A stretch of 64,000 nucleotides of DNA from Lentisphaeria bacterium (GCA_016288215.1 JAEEYQ010000059.1:58385-122384); one strand, 5' to 3'. Shown: positions 18,001 to 28,973, counted from the first letter of the stretch. Program-made: numbers and translations. Notes: generated by a model from the letters alone, not told the origin.

Positions 18001-18373
18001 GGCGTTGCGGCACAGTTGCATGTTCCCCTATTATCCGCGGCTGTTATTACTTCAGGCGGGGTTGTTCAGCCTGGCTGGAAACGACGACGGCCGCATTTTG
18101 GCCAATCGGGCCATGGGAGGGGCCGTTGTCGCCTCCACAGGGGAGAAGCGGCTGGCCAAGACCTTCGCCAAAAAGCCGCAAGAGCTTAAACCGCAAGGAG
18201 ATGGAGTTCAGACAGGGGCTTTCATGGAAGCGTTTTTGGCCGCCTGCTATCTGGCGGGCAAAGGGCAGTCTCCAGAGCCGGTTCTTGAGGCGGCAAAGGT
18301 CTCTTCCATGCCATGGGCGGAACGCGGTCTGCTGGAGAGCCTGCGGCAATGGACTTTGACATTTGGCTATTAA
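15080..18373 (+). CDS. Transmembrane Ser/Thr protein kinase with giant C-terminal domain
   Basis: A 1,097-residue Hanks-type kinase. The catalytic domain spans about 12-280: glycine loop GRGAMAVVY (22-30), ATP Lys at 45 (ALKLL), catalytic loop HGDIKPEN (139-146), DFG at 159-161 and APEL. The catalytic loop reads HGD, not HRD, so it is a non-RD kinase and probably not controlled by activation-loop phosphorylation. One membrane helix lies near 311-330, followed by about 765 residues I cannot assign to a family, rich in Leu, Arg and Trp and helical in look, presumably periplasmic sensory repeats. I prefer ATG 15080, which has AGGA 10 bases upstream, over a GTG at 15032. It is next to mcsA/mcsB/clpC but is separated from mcsA by 291 bp. 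Confidence 0.88.
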   Translation: MNERLDIEIGTEIAGFRIERELGRGAMAVVYLARQQDLDRQVALKLLPPSLAKDEDYIRRFRNEARSVASLLHPHIVQIFQAGVTEEGLHYLSMEYIDGPTLLERIRKQGPLPIIDVLDIAIDIADALASGWRHQMLTHGDIKPENIMQTAAGRVKLADFGLARVSGHDYVGDEVMVTPWYAAPELLNGQLKAGNCQSDIYAFGATFYHALVGRPPFPSEDPKTVIHGHLTETPEPIAALRPDTPPPLAELLERMLAKEPAERPADWEEVLAELKPVREALILSQHIDNEDVTIEEQSRFSRLATWTIRLVNVILAGVLLLLLGLALITTGKAAEEPRQDDVYIAKHHNLVEIPLSLTHAQLELEAYWTAALYLAEWTYEPNNPRSWETLFGKFDDWMSQYKFSDYAVYVDFLQKSAIPALGELSQILAVDSKAIEGETLKEEDGVKYTFGGMADGLFVIHEIRRHGKLTVRMDWAALMKAGYLDTMVTMVGDLFNGDAYRLRPYLAYLVLVQHVEEDFPLLEGVQDLQMRMQWQQICRWCQAKENQRRSLEDIRRWRRLRRLCGRGSFLEAYKLARELHPILSAAMRPLEPALVEIEKTCEELIPENRGGEMVRESLQSLRQGDGYGALALALGASARYGNSRLPEAEKEGNRRMIEKALEQIEPGMGKVAEGRTAAMVGLAMVRPQNERWPCGSLLALRRGAAGGRPETARWMEALGFAARLEMGDWAYLADRDVSTEETSPFAEEDIIGQWTYAYAKSLVALRYAPSWAVCDGMMAALGAKVSRQERAVCWTLAANYALLRRRPVGADSENFLFWTGKEKLQGTRAECRRLMYVTLAALMEGDRREEVQALLPSIKQQGALFFDETDNELMTELWRQVNGWLQGGGDLRLPCRLKDRELPDIQARVMLATAGRQSLSDINDTLFLNWVESEGAGWQQIGGDMVYDWLLRRLAHCLAQGNFIQAKQLLDRCMALRHSCMFPYYPRLLLLQAGLFSLAGNDDGRILANRAMGGAVVASTGEKRLAKTFAKKPQELKPQGDGVQTGAFMEAFLAACYLAGKGQSPEPVLEAAKVSSMPWAERGLLESLRQWTLTFGY

Positions 18374-18664
18374 CCATTTAGGCATTCTGTTGGGAGTTGG
18401 CGGCCAGGGACGTGACAGCCCATGGCAGACGATGGCCGCACGAAAAAAATGTTGAAAAGTGGACCCGTCGGGATGAAAAGATGAAAAGAGCGAATATTTT
18501 ATGGAGGAAGCGAAAGGGATGGCAGGAACGGTGATTCAAATGGCATGATATGCAAGAAACGCAATGATATGCATTCATGATTCTTCGTTTTATTGCATTT
18601 AATCATTTTGTGCATGTGGGCATTGCCCCTATATTATATATAAGGTATAAGGAATTGACGAGAT
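18374..18664 (+). promoter_or_regulatory. AT-rich leader and probable promoter of the mcsA-mcsB-clpC run
   Basis: A 291-bp gap with no gene. Its last 40 bases contain a TATA-rich stretch (CCCTATATTATATATAAGG) and an AAGGAATT ribosome-binding site 10 bases before the mcsA ATG. No CIRCE or CtsR-type operator is visible. Confidence 0.4.
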
Positions 18665-19426
18665 ATGCTGTGTGACAAGTGCCATGAACGGGAGGCGAAT
18701 GTCTTCATCCACGAGCTGAGGGCCGATGGCAAGACGCGGTTGCTGCGGTATTGTCAGCCTTGTGCGGAGGAGATGATGCGCAGCCAGGACGGCGAGGGCC
18801 TTCGTCCGGGGGCCCTGTGCGACAAATGCCATGAACGGCCAGCCCGCATCTTCATTCGGGAGATTGGGCCGATGGGGGCGCAAACCCGCCATTACTGCGA
18901 GTCTTGCTGGCCTGTGAATTTGGGCGGCGACGGCAAAGTGGACTTCGGGGGGCTGATGAAGAATCTGATGAGCCTGCTGGAGAAGGTGGGGCTGAATCCC
19001 TCCATGATGGAGATGCAGATGCCGTCGAAGGCGGACGAGGTACGCTGTCCGTCCTGCGGATTGTCGCTGCAGGAGTTGCTGAAGCGGCGGCGAATAGGCT
19101 GTGCCAAATGCGTGGAGTTCTATGGACGGGAGTTGGCCAAGATGTGTCGAGAGGAGCGTTCCGTTGTCTTTGCAGGCAAGGATTCGGCGATGCCGACGGA
19201 CGGGCCGTTGGCGGGGGCGACTTCGGGCGATGGGACAAGCCATGCCCATGGAGAGGGGGATGCCGTCGCCAAAGGTCCGGAGTGGAATCTGAAGATGCTG
19301 CGTTTGGCGTTGCAGGACGCGGTGCGGAAGGAGGAGTACATGCAGGCGGCCGCCTTGCGGGACCGCATTCGCCAGCTGGAGCAGGTGGCGGATTCAGGGG
19401 ATGGAGAGACGGAGCACCATGAGTAG
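18665..19426 (+). CDS. mcsA: McsA-like zinc-finger/UVR protein, activator of McsB
   Basis: A 253-residue protein with three pairs of CxxC zinc motifs: CDKC/CQPC, CDKC/CESC and CPSC/CAKC. A C-terminal UVR motif follows (LRLALQDAVRKEEYMQAAALRDRIRQLE). This is the layout of McsA, which binds and activates the protein-arginine kinase McsB. The first two Cys modules repeat the same CDKCHER phrase, suggesting an internal duplication. McsA in Bacillus has about 185 residues, so this one is longer, with a low-complexity Gly/Asp/His stretch before the UVR motif. Its TAG overlaps the mcsB ATG by 8 bases, so translation is coupled. Confidence 0.9.
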   Translation: MLCDKCHEREANVFIHELRADGKTRLLRYCQPCAEEMMRSQDGEGLRPGALCDKCHERPARIFIREIGPMGAQTRHYCESCWPVNLGGDGKVDFGGLMKNLMSLLEKVGLNPSMMEMQMPSKADEVRCPSCGLSLQELLKRRRIGCAKCVEFYGRELAKMCREERSVVFAGKDSAMPTDGPLAGATSGDGTSHAHGEGDAVAKGPEWNLKMLRLALQDAVRKEEYMQAAALRDRIRQLEQVADSGDGETEHHE

Positions 19427-20486
19427 TTTGTATGCGGAATGGGGACGGCAGTTTCCATGGTGGTGCAGGGATGACAACGAAGACGCCTCTGGCATCATCA
19501 CAGGGACTCAGGTCACCTTGGCGAGAAACCTGACCGAATGGCGCTTCCCGCCGTTTGGCGGCGATCATGCCGCGGCGGAAGGGTCGGAGAATGAAATTCG
19601 GCGGCTTTTGGAGGATAGTGGTCTTGTGGAGGATCTGGTGGAGATTCGCCCTGCGGAGCTGGACAAGGACGCGAAGGGGTTCTTCACGGAGCGGGGTCTT
19701 ATGTCCGCGTCGTTCACTCATGGCGCGGTGGGGCGGGTGGCCTTTGTCAGTCATGACGAAGGCCGTGAGTTTTTGGTCAATGACACGGACCATCTCAAAA
19801 TCGGCCTTCAGGCGGGAGGACTGGCCATTGAGCGGCTGGGAGAGCAGATGATGGACACATGGCGTCGTCTCGAAAAGGCGACGACCCAGTGGGTGAGGTC
19901 CAGCCGATTTGGCTATGTGACCAGCGGGGTCAGCGAGTTCGGGCTCGGGGTGGTTTGTCATGTGGCCATGCATCTGCCGGCACTTGCGGTCAGCGGTCGA
20001 ATGGATGCGGTCAAACGCGCCATAAACAGTTTGGGGATGAGTCTGCTTCCGCTGATGCCAGGGGATCGGGAGGCGGAGACGTTCCTCTATGAGCTGTGCA
20101 ACCGCCAGACCATCGGCGTCTCGTCGAACACACTGTTCCGCACCATGGAGCAGATGGCGGCAACGCTGGCCCATCACGAGCGGAACGCGCGGGACTGGCT
20201 TATGCGGGAGTCGATTCTCGAACTCAGCGATGTCATCGGAAAAGCCAACGGACTGCTGCGCGGCTCCTTTCTGTTGAACTACACGGATTGCAGCCGGGCC
20301 TTGTCCTTGCTGCTGATGGGATGCAAATGCGGCTTTATGCCCCATTTCGAGCCAGATGACATCCTGTGGGTCCTCTCGCAATGCGGAGACTCCCACTTGG
20401 CCATCTGCGGCAATCTGCCAAAAGACGCCAATCGCCTCTCCGCCAGAAGCAATTGGATTCATTCCGGATTGGGTTACAATTGGTGA
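19419..20486 (+). CDS. mcsB: Protein-arginine kinase McsB (ATP:guanido phosphotransferase fold)
   Basis: A 355-residue protein with McsB signatures: VTLARNLTEWRFP (phosphagen-kinase-like nucleotide contact), LVNDTDHLKIG (usual NExDHLRI), RFGYVTSGVSEFGLGVVCHVAMHLPAL (usual FGYLTSCPTNLGTG) and NRQTIGVSSN near the C-terminal regulatory part. It should phosphorylate arginines on misfolded proteins, marking them for ClpC. The conserved Cys of the TSCPTN motif is Gly here and the Thr is Ser, so the catalytic geometry may differ. ATG 19419 is chosen because it overlaps the mcsA stop and matches the family's N-terminal length. Confidence 0.9.
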   Translation: MSSLYAEWGRQFPWWCRDDNEDASGIITGTQVTLARNLTEWRFPPFGGDHAAAEGSENEIRRLLEDSGLVEDLVEIRPAELDKDAKGFFTERGLMSASFTHGAVGRVAFVSHDEGREFLVNDTDHLKIGLQAGGLAIERLGEQMMDTWRRLEKATTQWVRSSRFGYVTSGVSEFGLGVVCHVAMHLPALAVSGRMDAVKRAINSLGMSLLPLMPGDREAETFLYELCNRQTIGVSSNTLFRTMEQMAATLAHHERNARDWLMRESILELSDVIGKANGLLRGSFLLNYTDCSRALSLLLMGCKCGFMPHFEPDDILWVLSQCGDSHLAICGNLPKDANRLSARSNWIHSGLGYNW

Positions 20487-20503
20487 ACCGTCACAGGTTT
20501 TTC

Positions 20504-20528
20504 TAACTATTTAATAATCAATGAGTTA
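20504..20528. promoter_or_regulatory. 25-bp near-palindrome, copy 2 of 3, in the mcsB-clpC gap
   Basis: Outer arms TAACT/GAGTTA and core AATCAAT match the copies at 12373 and 63882, here in opposite orientation. It starts 18 bp after the mcsB stop. The rest of the 20487-20807 gap holds no convincing gene: a short frame at 20528-20803 has no recognisable features. A TTGTCC...TATATT-like sequence near 20670-20695 could serve as a clpC promoter. Confidence 0.45.
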
Positions 20529-20807
20529 TGATGTTTTGTCGGGATGTTCGCCACGTGGCGGGACGGAAACGGCCATCGGGGTGTCCCATACATCCCATGG
20601 AAAAAGGCCCAGTTGCGGTTTGGGCGGCATGGCGACCCTCTAGACCGTTATATGGAGAACCTCACGTTTCCTTTTGTCCATTGTCGGCTTATATTATGTC
20701 TGTGGGTTGCCCGGCAGAATGTTCTGACGGGCGACGAGGAGCCGGTTTTGGCGGTGGCGTGGACATCGTGAAGCGGGCTTCATGGACAACAAGACACGGA
20801 TGACATA

Positions 20808-23419
<2,612 letters not shown>

Positions 23420-23423
<4 letters not shown>

Positions 23424-24175
23424 ACTACCAGTGTTGCATACAGAACACGAGTCTGGACACGGCGGAGCTGCTGCACCGTCGGCGCTCCCTTGTCATCGAT
23501 GAGCGCCCCGTCACCTTTGGAGGGGCGGGGGCCGATGTGGAGCTGCCGGAAATGGAGGGGGCGCTGTGTCGGCTTCAAGCTCTGGACGGCGGAGTCCGGC
23601 TGGAGCGGCTGACGGACACGCCTCTCCGCGTCAACGGCATGGAGACGCCGTTGGACAGCAGGCCGCTGCTGCACGGAGGCGACAGTCTGGAGTTTGGCCC
23701 CTATGTCGTCCGACTGTATGCCATGCGGGAGCCTTGCGTGCAGTCCATGGGAACGCGGATGCTGCTGCGGATTGCACAGGCGCTGGTGGTCCTGTTCATC
23801 CTGCTGCAGCTCCTAGTTGTCTTCTGGCTGCCGGTCAAGCTGACCCATTCGGACATGTGGAGCGGCGCCATCGCGCGGCAGCGGATCTCCCGCACGTTGG
23901 ACAGTCTTCAGAAGGAATTCAAGGAACTGCGAGGGGCGAACATCACCGAGGACGCCTGCATCGACGTTTTGCGGGAGGAACTTCGGCGACGCAGCCGTTA
24001 TGTGGCGCGGTATTCAGAGCAGATGACCCCGTCCCAACGGCGGCAGATGCAGATGGATCTGCAGCAGATTGAGTGGATTGGGCAGCGGATTCGGGATGGA
24101 CAGCTCATACAGGACACGGAGACCGTGAACTGGGATGAAGCCGTGCGCAGAATGGTGGAGAAAGCCGGCAAATAG
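23420..24175 (+). CDS. FHA-like domain membrane protein, coupled to clpC
   Basis: A 251-residue protein starting with GTG that overlaps the clpC TGA (GTGA), so it is translationally coupled. Residues about 20-105 look like a divergent FHA domain: [14 protein letters not shown], then [10 protein letters not shown], then [17 protein letters not shown], which matches the FHA ending L-x-x-G-D-x-I. One transmembrane helix follows (about 113-135, [21 protein letters not shown]), then about 115 residues of probable coiled coil rich in Arg, Gln and Glu. FHA domains bind phosphothreonine, so a link to the Ser/Thr kinase upstream at 15080 is attractive but unproved. The FHA call is from pattern only. 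Confidence 0.65.
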
Positions 24176-24204
24176 AACGGCCGGCGGGACAGGAAAGGAC
24201 ACAA

Positions 24205-25209
24205 ATGGGGGACAATCAATTGGCGAAATGGGTGGCTGGCTTCAGCGGCAAGCGCATCGCGGTCCTGGGGGACCTGATGTTGGACTGCTACGTGTGGGGT
24301 CATGCCGCGCGGATTTCCCAAGAGGCCCCTGTGCCGGTGGTGGCGGTGTCACGGCGGAGCGAGGTGCCGGGGGGCGCCGCCAATGTGGCGCGCAATGTGG
24401 TTTCATTGGGCGGGCAGGCGGTGCTCTTTGGCGTCGTCGGCAGCGATGGAGCGGGCGACGAGCTGATGCGCATCTTGCGGCAAGCGGGTGTGGATGTCTC
24501 TGCAATCGTGAAGGATACGTCTCGGCCGACCACGACGAAGACCCGCATTCTGGCCAGCAATCAGCAGATGCTGCGCGTGGATGAAGAGAAGACGGACGAT
24601 GTGTCGCAGACGCTTCGCAACGAGCTTCTGTTGAATCTGCGGCGTCAGTTGAAGGCGGGAACCATCGATGCCCTTATCATTGAGGACTATGCAAAAGGTG
24701 TTCTGGACAAGGAATTTATGGATGACGCCACAAAGGAGGCGGTGGCCTGCCGCGTTCCCGTGGCATTGGATCCGCATTCAACGCATCCCTTTGATGTAAA
24801 GGGACTTACACTTATGACGCCCAATCGCGCCGAGGCGTTTGCGCTGTGTGGTGCGCCCATGAAGCGGGGCATTGGCGACCCCTTGCACGATCCTGCGCTT
24901 TTGGAGGTGGGGCACACGCTGTGCCGTCGTTGGAATCCGACGTATCTGCTGATTACGCTCGGGGGCGAGGGGATGGAGCTGTTCAATGGGAGGAAAAAGC
25001 CCCCGCTTCATATTCCCACCCGGGCGCGGCAAGTGTTTGATGTATCCGGAGCTGGAGACACGGTCATGGCGACCATGGTGTTGGCGCAGGTCGCCGGCGC
25101 ACCAGCCATTGAGGCGGCGGCGTTGGCCAATCATGCGGCGGGCGTGGTCGTGGCCCGCGTGGGAACGGCGGCCATCGAAGTGGACGATTTGCTCGCGGAG
25201 TTGAATTAA
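24205..25209 (+). CDS. rfaE1: D-glycero-beta-D-manno-heptose-7-phosphate kinase (RfaE domain I)
   Basis: A 334-residue PfkB-family kinase with GGAANVARNVVSLGG, a DxHS-type region VALDPHSTHPF and the catalytic DVSGAGDTV. LGDLMLDCYVWG at the start is typical of HldE/RfaE N-terminal domains. It phosphorylates heptose 7-phosphate at C1, the third step to ADP-heptose for LPS inner core. The cytidylyltransferase-like second domain of HldE is absent, so a separate rfaE2/hldC must be elsewhere. The ribosome-binding site is AGGAAAGGA. It is first of the LPS gene run and is followed after 9 bp by kdsB. Confidence 0.92.
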   Translation: MGDNQLAKWVAGFSGKRIAVLGDLMLDCYVWGHAARISQEAPVPVVAVSRRSEVPGGAANVARNVVSLGGQAVLFGVVGSDGAGDELMRILRQAGVDVSAIVKDTSRPTTTKTRILASNQQMLRVDEEKTDDVSQTLRNELLLNLRRQLKAGTIDALIIEDYAKGVLDKEFMDDATKEAVACRVPVALDPHSTHPFDVKGLTLMTPNRAEAFALCGAPMKRGIGDPLHDPALLEVGHTLCRRWNPTYLLITLGGEGMELFNGRKKPPLHIPTRARQVFDVSGAGDTVMATMVLAQVAGAPAIEAAALANHAAGVVVARVGTAAIEVDDLLAELN

Positions 25210-25218
25210 GGAGCGATT

Positions 25219-25968
25219 ATGGCAAATGTGAATCGAACCGTCGCGGTGATTCCCGCGCGTTACGGAAGCACCCGCTTCCCCGGCAAGCCGTTGGCGTTGA
25301 TCAGTGGCAAACCCATGATTCAGCGCTGCTACGAGTCCACACGACGCTGCAGCCTGTTTGCGGATGTGATTGTGGCCACTGATGACCAACGCATTTTTGA
25401 TGCAGTGCAAGCCTTTGGAGGCAAGGCGGTTATGACTTCATCTAACCACCGTACGGGAACCGACCGCATCGCGGAGGCAGTGAGGCAGGTGGAGGCGGAT
25501 CTTATTGTCAATGTGCAGGGCGACGAGCCGCTCATGTCCGCCGAGGTGCTGACTCGATTGGTGGAGCGGATGCGGGAGACGGGGGCGGACATGGGAACCG
25601 CCGCCGTGCCTTTCGATGTCAGCGGACGGGATCCCCACGACCCCAATGCGGTGAAAGTGGTGGTGGACGCCAATGGCTTCGCTCTGTATTTCAGCCGCTC
25701 GCTGATTCCCTATCCGCGGCAGGGCGGTGTGCCCGTCATGCCATTGCTCCATTGGGGCCTTTACGCCTATCGCAGAGAGTTTCTTGAGAAGTTCGTCACG
25801 TGGAAGGTCGGCGTTCTGGAGGCGTGCGAGAGCCTGGAGCAGCTTCGCGCCTTGGAGAACGGCGCCCGCATCATGGTTCTTCAGACGCCGAAGACCAGCG
25901 TGGGCGTGGATGTGCCGGAGGACATCGCACGCGTGGAGGCGATGCTGAAGGAGCGGGGAGAGGCGTAA
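25219..25968 (+). CDS. kdsB: 3-deoxy-manno-octulosonate cytidylyltransferase
   Basis: A 249-residue CMP-Kdo synthetase. It has VIPARYGSTRFPGKPLA at the N-terminus (CTP-binding), VNVQGDEPL in the middle, and LHWGLYAYRREFL and DVPEDIARVEAML near the C-terminus, all family signatures, at the usual length of about 250. It activates Kdo with CTP for transfer to lipid A. The start is fixed by TAAGGAG just upstream. A heptamer repeat array starts immediately after its TAA. Confidence 0.96.
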   Translation: MANVNRTVAVIPARYGSTRFPGKPLALISGKPMIQRCYESTRRCSLFADVIVATDDQRIFDAVQAFGGKAVMTSSNHRTGTDRIAEAVRQVEADLIVNVQGDEPLMSAEVLTRLVERMRETGADMGTAAVPFDVSGRDPHDPNAVKVVVDANGFALYFSRSLIPYPRQGGVPVMPLLHWGLYAYRREFLEKFVTWKVGVLEACESLEQLRALENGARIMVLQTPKTSVGVDVPEDIARVEAMLKERGEA

Positions 25969-26003
25969 GGAATTAGGAATTAGGAATTAGGAATTAGGAA
26001 TTT
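25969..26003 (+). repeat. Heptamer array, GGAATTA family, after kdsB
   Basis: Four perfect GGAATTA units and a terminal GGAATTT, beginning at the base after the kdsB stop codon. A nonamer array follows without a gap. Confidence 0.9.
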
Positions 26004-26056
26004 CTAGAGCTTCTAGAGCTTCTAGTGCTTCTAGTGCTTCTAGAGCTTCTAAAGCT
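26003..26056 (+). repeat. Nonamer array, TCTAGAGCT family (6 units), before kdsA
   Basis: Six exact 9-bp steps: TCTAGAGCT twice, TCTAGTGCT twice, TCTAGAGCT, TCTAAAGCT. The array ends 17 bp before the kdsA ATG, upstream of its TTAAGGAG ribosome-binding site. Related arrays lie at 3539 and 63821. Confidence 0.9.
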
Positions 26057-26073
26057 AGCCTTAAGGAGTTGTT

Positions 26074-26889
26074 ATGGAGACATTTGAGATACGGCAGGGC
26101 ATGAAGGTGGGAAAAGGGCAGCCGCTGTTGGTCATGGCGGGACCCTGCATCATCGAGGAGCCGGCGATCTGCCGCCAAATCGCGGAGACATTGTTGGAGG
26201 CCTGCGGCGAACTTGGCCTCAACTATGTGTTCAAGGCCTCCTTTGACAAGGCCAACCGCACAAGCATTAACTCTTTCCGCGGCAAGGGGATGGAGGCAGG
26301 TTTGGCCGCGCTGGCCGCCATCAAGGCGGAGTTTGGCTGTCCCGTCATCACGGATGTCCACGAGCCATGGCAATGCGCCGAGGCGGCCAAAGTGGTGGAC
26401 ATCCTGCAGATTCCCGCCTTCCTGTGCCGCCAGACGGACCTGCTGCTGGCGGCGGCGAAGACGGGCCTTCCCGTCAACGTGAAGAAAGGGCAGTTTTTGG
26501 CGCCGGAGGACATGAGGCAAGTGGCCGCCAAATTGGCCTCCACGGGCAATGAGCGACTGATGCTGACGGAGCGTGGGGCCAGTTTCGGCTACCACAATCT
26601 GGTCGTGGACATGCGTTCACTGCCCATCATGCGCGCCATGGGCTATCCAGTGGTCTTCGACGCCACCCATGCGGTGCAGCGGCCCGGCGGTCTGGGCAAT
26701 GCCTCCGGAGGCGACCGCGAGTTTGTTCCCACGTTGGCACGGGCGGCGGCGGCCGTCGGCATCGACGGACTGTTCATGGAGACCCATCCGGAACCCGCCA
26801 AGGCCCTGTCTGACGGAGCCAATTCCATCCCGCTGGCCGAGGTCAAGGCCTTGCTTCGCATCGTGAGGGACATCCATGAACTTGTCTGA
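26074..26889 (+). CDS. kdsA: 3-deoxy-8-phosphooctulonate synthase, predicted metal-dependent type
   Basis: A 271-residue enzyme that condenses PEP with arabinose 5-phosphate to Kdo 8-phosphate. Signatures are [40 protein letters not shown] and [12 protein letters not shown]. The early motif reads AGPCIIEE: a Cys stands where non-metal enzymes such as that of E. coli have Asn, so this belongs to the metal-requiring class. AAGGAG lies 7 bases before the ATG. The 3' end overlaps kdsC by 14 bases. Confidence 0.96.
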   Translation: METFEIRQGMKVGKGQPLLVMAGPCIIEEPAICRQIAETLLEACGELGLNYVFKASFDKANRTSINSFRGKGMEAGLAALAAIKAEFGCPVITDVHEPWQCAEAAKVVDILQIPAFLCRQTDLLLAAAKTGLPVNVKKGQFLAPEDMRQVAAKLASTGNERLMLTERGASFGYHNLVVDMRSLPIMRAMGYPVVFDATHAVQRPGGLGNASGGDREFVPTLARAAAAVGIDGLFMETHPEPAKALSDGANSIPLAEVKALLRIVRDIHELV

Positions 26890-27451
26890 AAAGGCGGCGA
26901 AAATCAAGGTGGTTCTGACGGACGTGGACGGGGTGCTGACCGACGGCAGCCTGGTCTACGGGCCGGAGGGCGTGCAGGGCAAGTCCTTCTTCGCACGGGA
27001 CGGAGTCGCCGTGGGCATGCTGCGGCGCACTGGCCTGAAGGTGGGTTTCCTCACGGGACGTGCGGACGCCGCGAACCGCTGTCGCGCGGAGGACCTGAAA
27101 GTGGATTTCGTCTGCGACGGCGCATTCCGAAAAGGGGAGGCTCTTTTGGAACTCTGCGCGAAAAATGGTGTCAATCCAGATGAATGCCTGATGATTGGCG
27201 ATGACTTGGTGGACTTGCCGGCCATGCGGGAGGCGGGTCTGGCCGTGGCTGTGGGAGATGCCGTGGCGGAGCTGCGGGCCATGGCTGACTGGGTGACCCC
27301 TTCCGTCGGCGGCCGTGGAGCATTCCGCGACATGGCCGAATGGCTGCTGAAGCTTCAGGGAAAATGGCCGCAGACCTTGGCCCGATGGCTTCCAGCCACG
27401 GAATCGCGGAGCCCATCGGAGAATTCGGAGCCCCCAATCATCAGCGGTTGA
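26876..27451 (+). CDS. kdsC: Kdo-8-phosphate phosphatase (HAD family)
   Basis: A 191-residue HAD phosphatase of the small, cap-less KdsC type. Motif I is [15 protein letters not shown] (two Asp), motif II is the Thr in GFLTGR, and motif III/IV is [21 protein letters not shown]. It removes the phosphate from Kdo 8-phosphate before KdsB acts. Its start lies inside the kdsA coding end, showing a tight operon. The C-terminal tail beyond about 165 is rich in Pro, Ser and Glu and is not part of the fold. Confidence 0.94.
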   Translation: MNLSEKAAKIKVVLTDVDGVLTDGSLVYGPEGVQGKSFFARDGVAVGMLRRTGLKVGFLTGRADAANRCRAEDLKVDFVCDGAFRKGEALLELCAKNGVNPDECLMIGDDLVDLPAMREAGLAVAVGDAVAELRAMADWVTPSVGGRGAFRDMAEWLLKLQGKWPQTLARWLPATESRSPSENSEPPIISG

Positions 27452-27464
27452 TGGAAGTTGTTGA

Positions 27465-27944
27465 ATGAAAAGGAGTTACACAATTTTAGCCATGGTCATG
27501 CTGCTCCTGCCTTGGGGGGCGGGGGCCTCCTCATGGTTGGGCATGCTGGGCAAACTGTCCATTCAGGGCGGCTTTGAGGGCAGTGGAATCCGGGAGGATG
27601 GCAAGGTTCGATGGGAGATCGCGGGCCGACAGCTTCGCAAGGAAGGCCTTGAGCTTAAATTGGAGGGATATCGGCTGCTCGTGCGGGATTGGGAACAGGG
27701 GGAGACCTTGTCGTTGGAGTCCCCTCGGGGGCTGCTTTACCCCGCGGTGCGGGAGATTCGGGGCGACGCCCCCATTGTCATCAAAGGAAAGGGATTTTCC
27801 ATCAGCGGCATCGGCTATGATGTGTATCTGGAGCAGCGGGTTTTTCAGATTCGCTCCAATGTCATGGTGAAAGTTTCGCGGGGAAGCTTGAAAAAGACCA
27901 AAGAGCGAGTGGCGGAAAGCCGTTTGAGGCAGTATAATCACTAG
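27465..27944 (+). CDS. lptC: LptC-like LPS-export periplasmic protein
   Basis: A 159-residue protein with an N-terminal hydrophobic segment (ILAMVMLLLPWGAGASSW) that is either a signal peptide or a membrane anchor. It is followed by a beta-rich region of the LptC/OstA jelly-roll type (DGKVRWEIAGRQLRKEG, then GKGFSISGIGYDVYLEQRVFQI). LptC anchors the LPS bridge to LptBFG. The assignment rests on this weak similarity plus its place between kdsC and lptA, as in enterobacteria. Confidence 0.75.
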   Translation: MKRSYTILAMVMLLLPWGAGASSWLGMLGKLSIQGGFEGSGIREDGKVRWEIAGRQLRKEGLELKLEGYRLLVRDWEQGETLSLESPRGLLYPAVREIRGDAPIVIKGKGFSISGIGYDVYLEQRVFQIRSNVMVKVSRGSLKKTKERVAESRLRQYNH

Positions 27945-27995
27945 TGGACGGCGTGGAGGCGCCTCGTCGACGATTCATATAGAGGATATAGGGCA

Positions 27996-28973
27996 ATGAG
28001 ACATAGAAGCATCGTCAGTTGGATAGTGGGGCTGATTTGGCTGTCCGAAGTGGTCTGGAGCCAGGAGGCGACGACGGAAAAGGCCGTCGCAACGGCCGCC
28101 GAGCCGGAGACGGCCGTTCAGACGGCGACGGAAAAGGCCGCCGCAACGGCCGCCGAGCCGGAGACGGCCGCGACGGCGATGAACGTTCAGACGGCGACGG
28201 AAAAGGCCGCCGCAACGGCCGCTGAGCCGGAGACGGCGGAGCCTGTCGCCGAAGAGCCGGAGGAGGAGGACGTGAGCCTGTCCGCGGACCATGCGTCCAT
28301 GGACATGGTTCAGGGCATCATTGATCTGGAGGGCAATGTGCTGGTGGAGGACAGCACCACCTCGCTCATGGCTCCCCGCATGAAGATTGTCCTTGGCGTC
28401 ACGGAAAAGCCGGCCAAGGGCGAAGAGAGCCAGAAGGACGCGGAGAACCCGGAGAAGGAGCCAAAGGCGGAGAAACAGGAGGAAGGCAAGGAGAAGTCCC
28501 ATGATGTTGCGGAGGGCATGGGGGATTTCAGCTTTGACCGCATTGAGCGCATTGAGGCGGATGGCGGCGTGACCCTTCGGGAGCTGAAGAACAACGCCAG
28601 CGCCACGGGGGACCGGGCCATTTTTGACACGGTTCGAAACGTTATCACCTTGACGGGCAATTGCGTGATTCTAAAGGATGGCAATGCGCTTCGCTGTGGA
28701 AAAGTCGACTATGATGTGAAGAAGAAAGTCTTTGACTATCAACAAATTAAAGTCATCGTGCCGCTTGCCCGCAAGGGGGATGGCCGCAAACTGGGCTTCG
28801 ATTCTCTCCTTGGCGGTGGAAAGTCGGAGGCGGACAAGGCGGACAAGCCGGACAAGGCGGACAAGCCGGATGTGGAGACGACTCCCGAGGAGGAGGGACG
28901 GCCGACGGATCTGAAGCCGAAGGATGTCGACAAGACGGAGCCGATGGAACCGGCGGAAGGGGCGGCGCCATGA
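27996..28973 (+). CDS. lptA: LptA/OstA-like periplasmic LPS transport protein with repeat-rich N-terminus
   Basis: A 325-residue protein with a signal peptide (IVSWIVGLIWLSEVVWS). Residues about 24-85 are three copies of a TEKAAATAAEPETA-type repeat. OstA-type beta-strand sequence follows (ADHASMDMVQGIIDLEGNVLVEDS, then GDRAIFDTVRNVITLTGNCVILKDGNALRCGKVDYDVKKK), split by a Lys/Glu-rich insert. The C-terminus is another low-complexity ADKADKPD tail. LptA forms the periplasmic filament carrying LPS. The charged inserts are unusual; ordinary LptA has about 185 residues. Its stop overlaps the lptB start (ATGA). Confidence 0.82.
   Translation: MRHRSIVSWIVGLIWLSEVVWSQEATTEKAVATAAEPETAVQTATEKAAATAAEPETAATAMNVQTATEKAAATAAEPETAEPVAEEPEEEDVSLSADHASMDMVQGIIDLEGNVLVEDSTTSLMAPRMKIVLGVTEKPAKGEESQKDAENPEKEPKAEKQEEGKEKSHDVAEGMGDFSFDRIERIEADGGVTLRELKNNASATGDRAIFDTVRNVITLTGNCVILKDGNALRCGKVDYDVKKKVFDYQQIKVIVPLARKGDGRKLGFDSLLGGGKSEADKADKPDKADKPDVETTPEEEGRPTDLKPKDVDKTEPMEPAEGAAP
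28069..28238 (+). repeat. In-frame DNA repeats inside lptA
   Basis: Three copies of a block containing GACGGAAAAGGCC and GCCGAGCCGGAGACGGC. They encode the TEKAxATAAEPETA peptide repeats just after the signal peptide. Copy number is likely to vary by slippage without breaking the frame if whole units change. Confidence 0.8.

Noticed and set aside
20528..20803. Small plus-strand frame between mcsB and clpC
   Set aside because: No motif, no ribosome-binding site, starts at the palindrome; likely chance.
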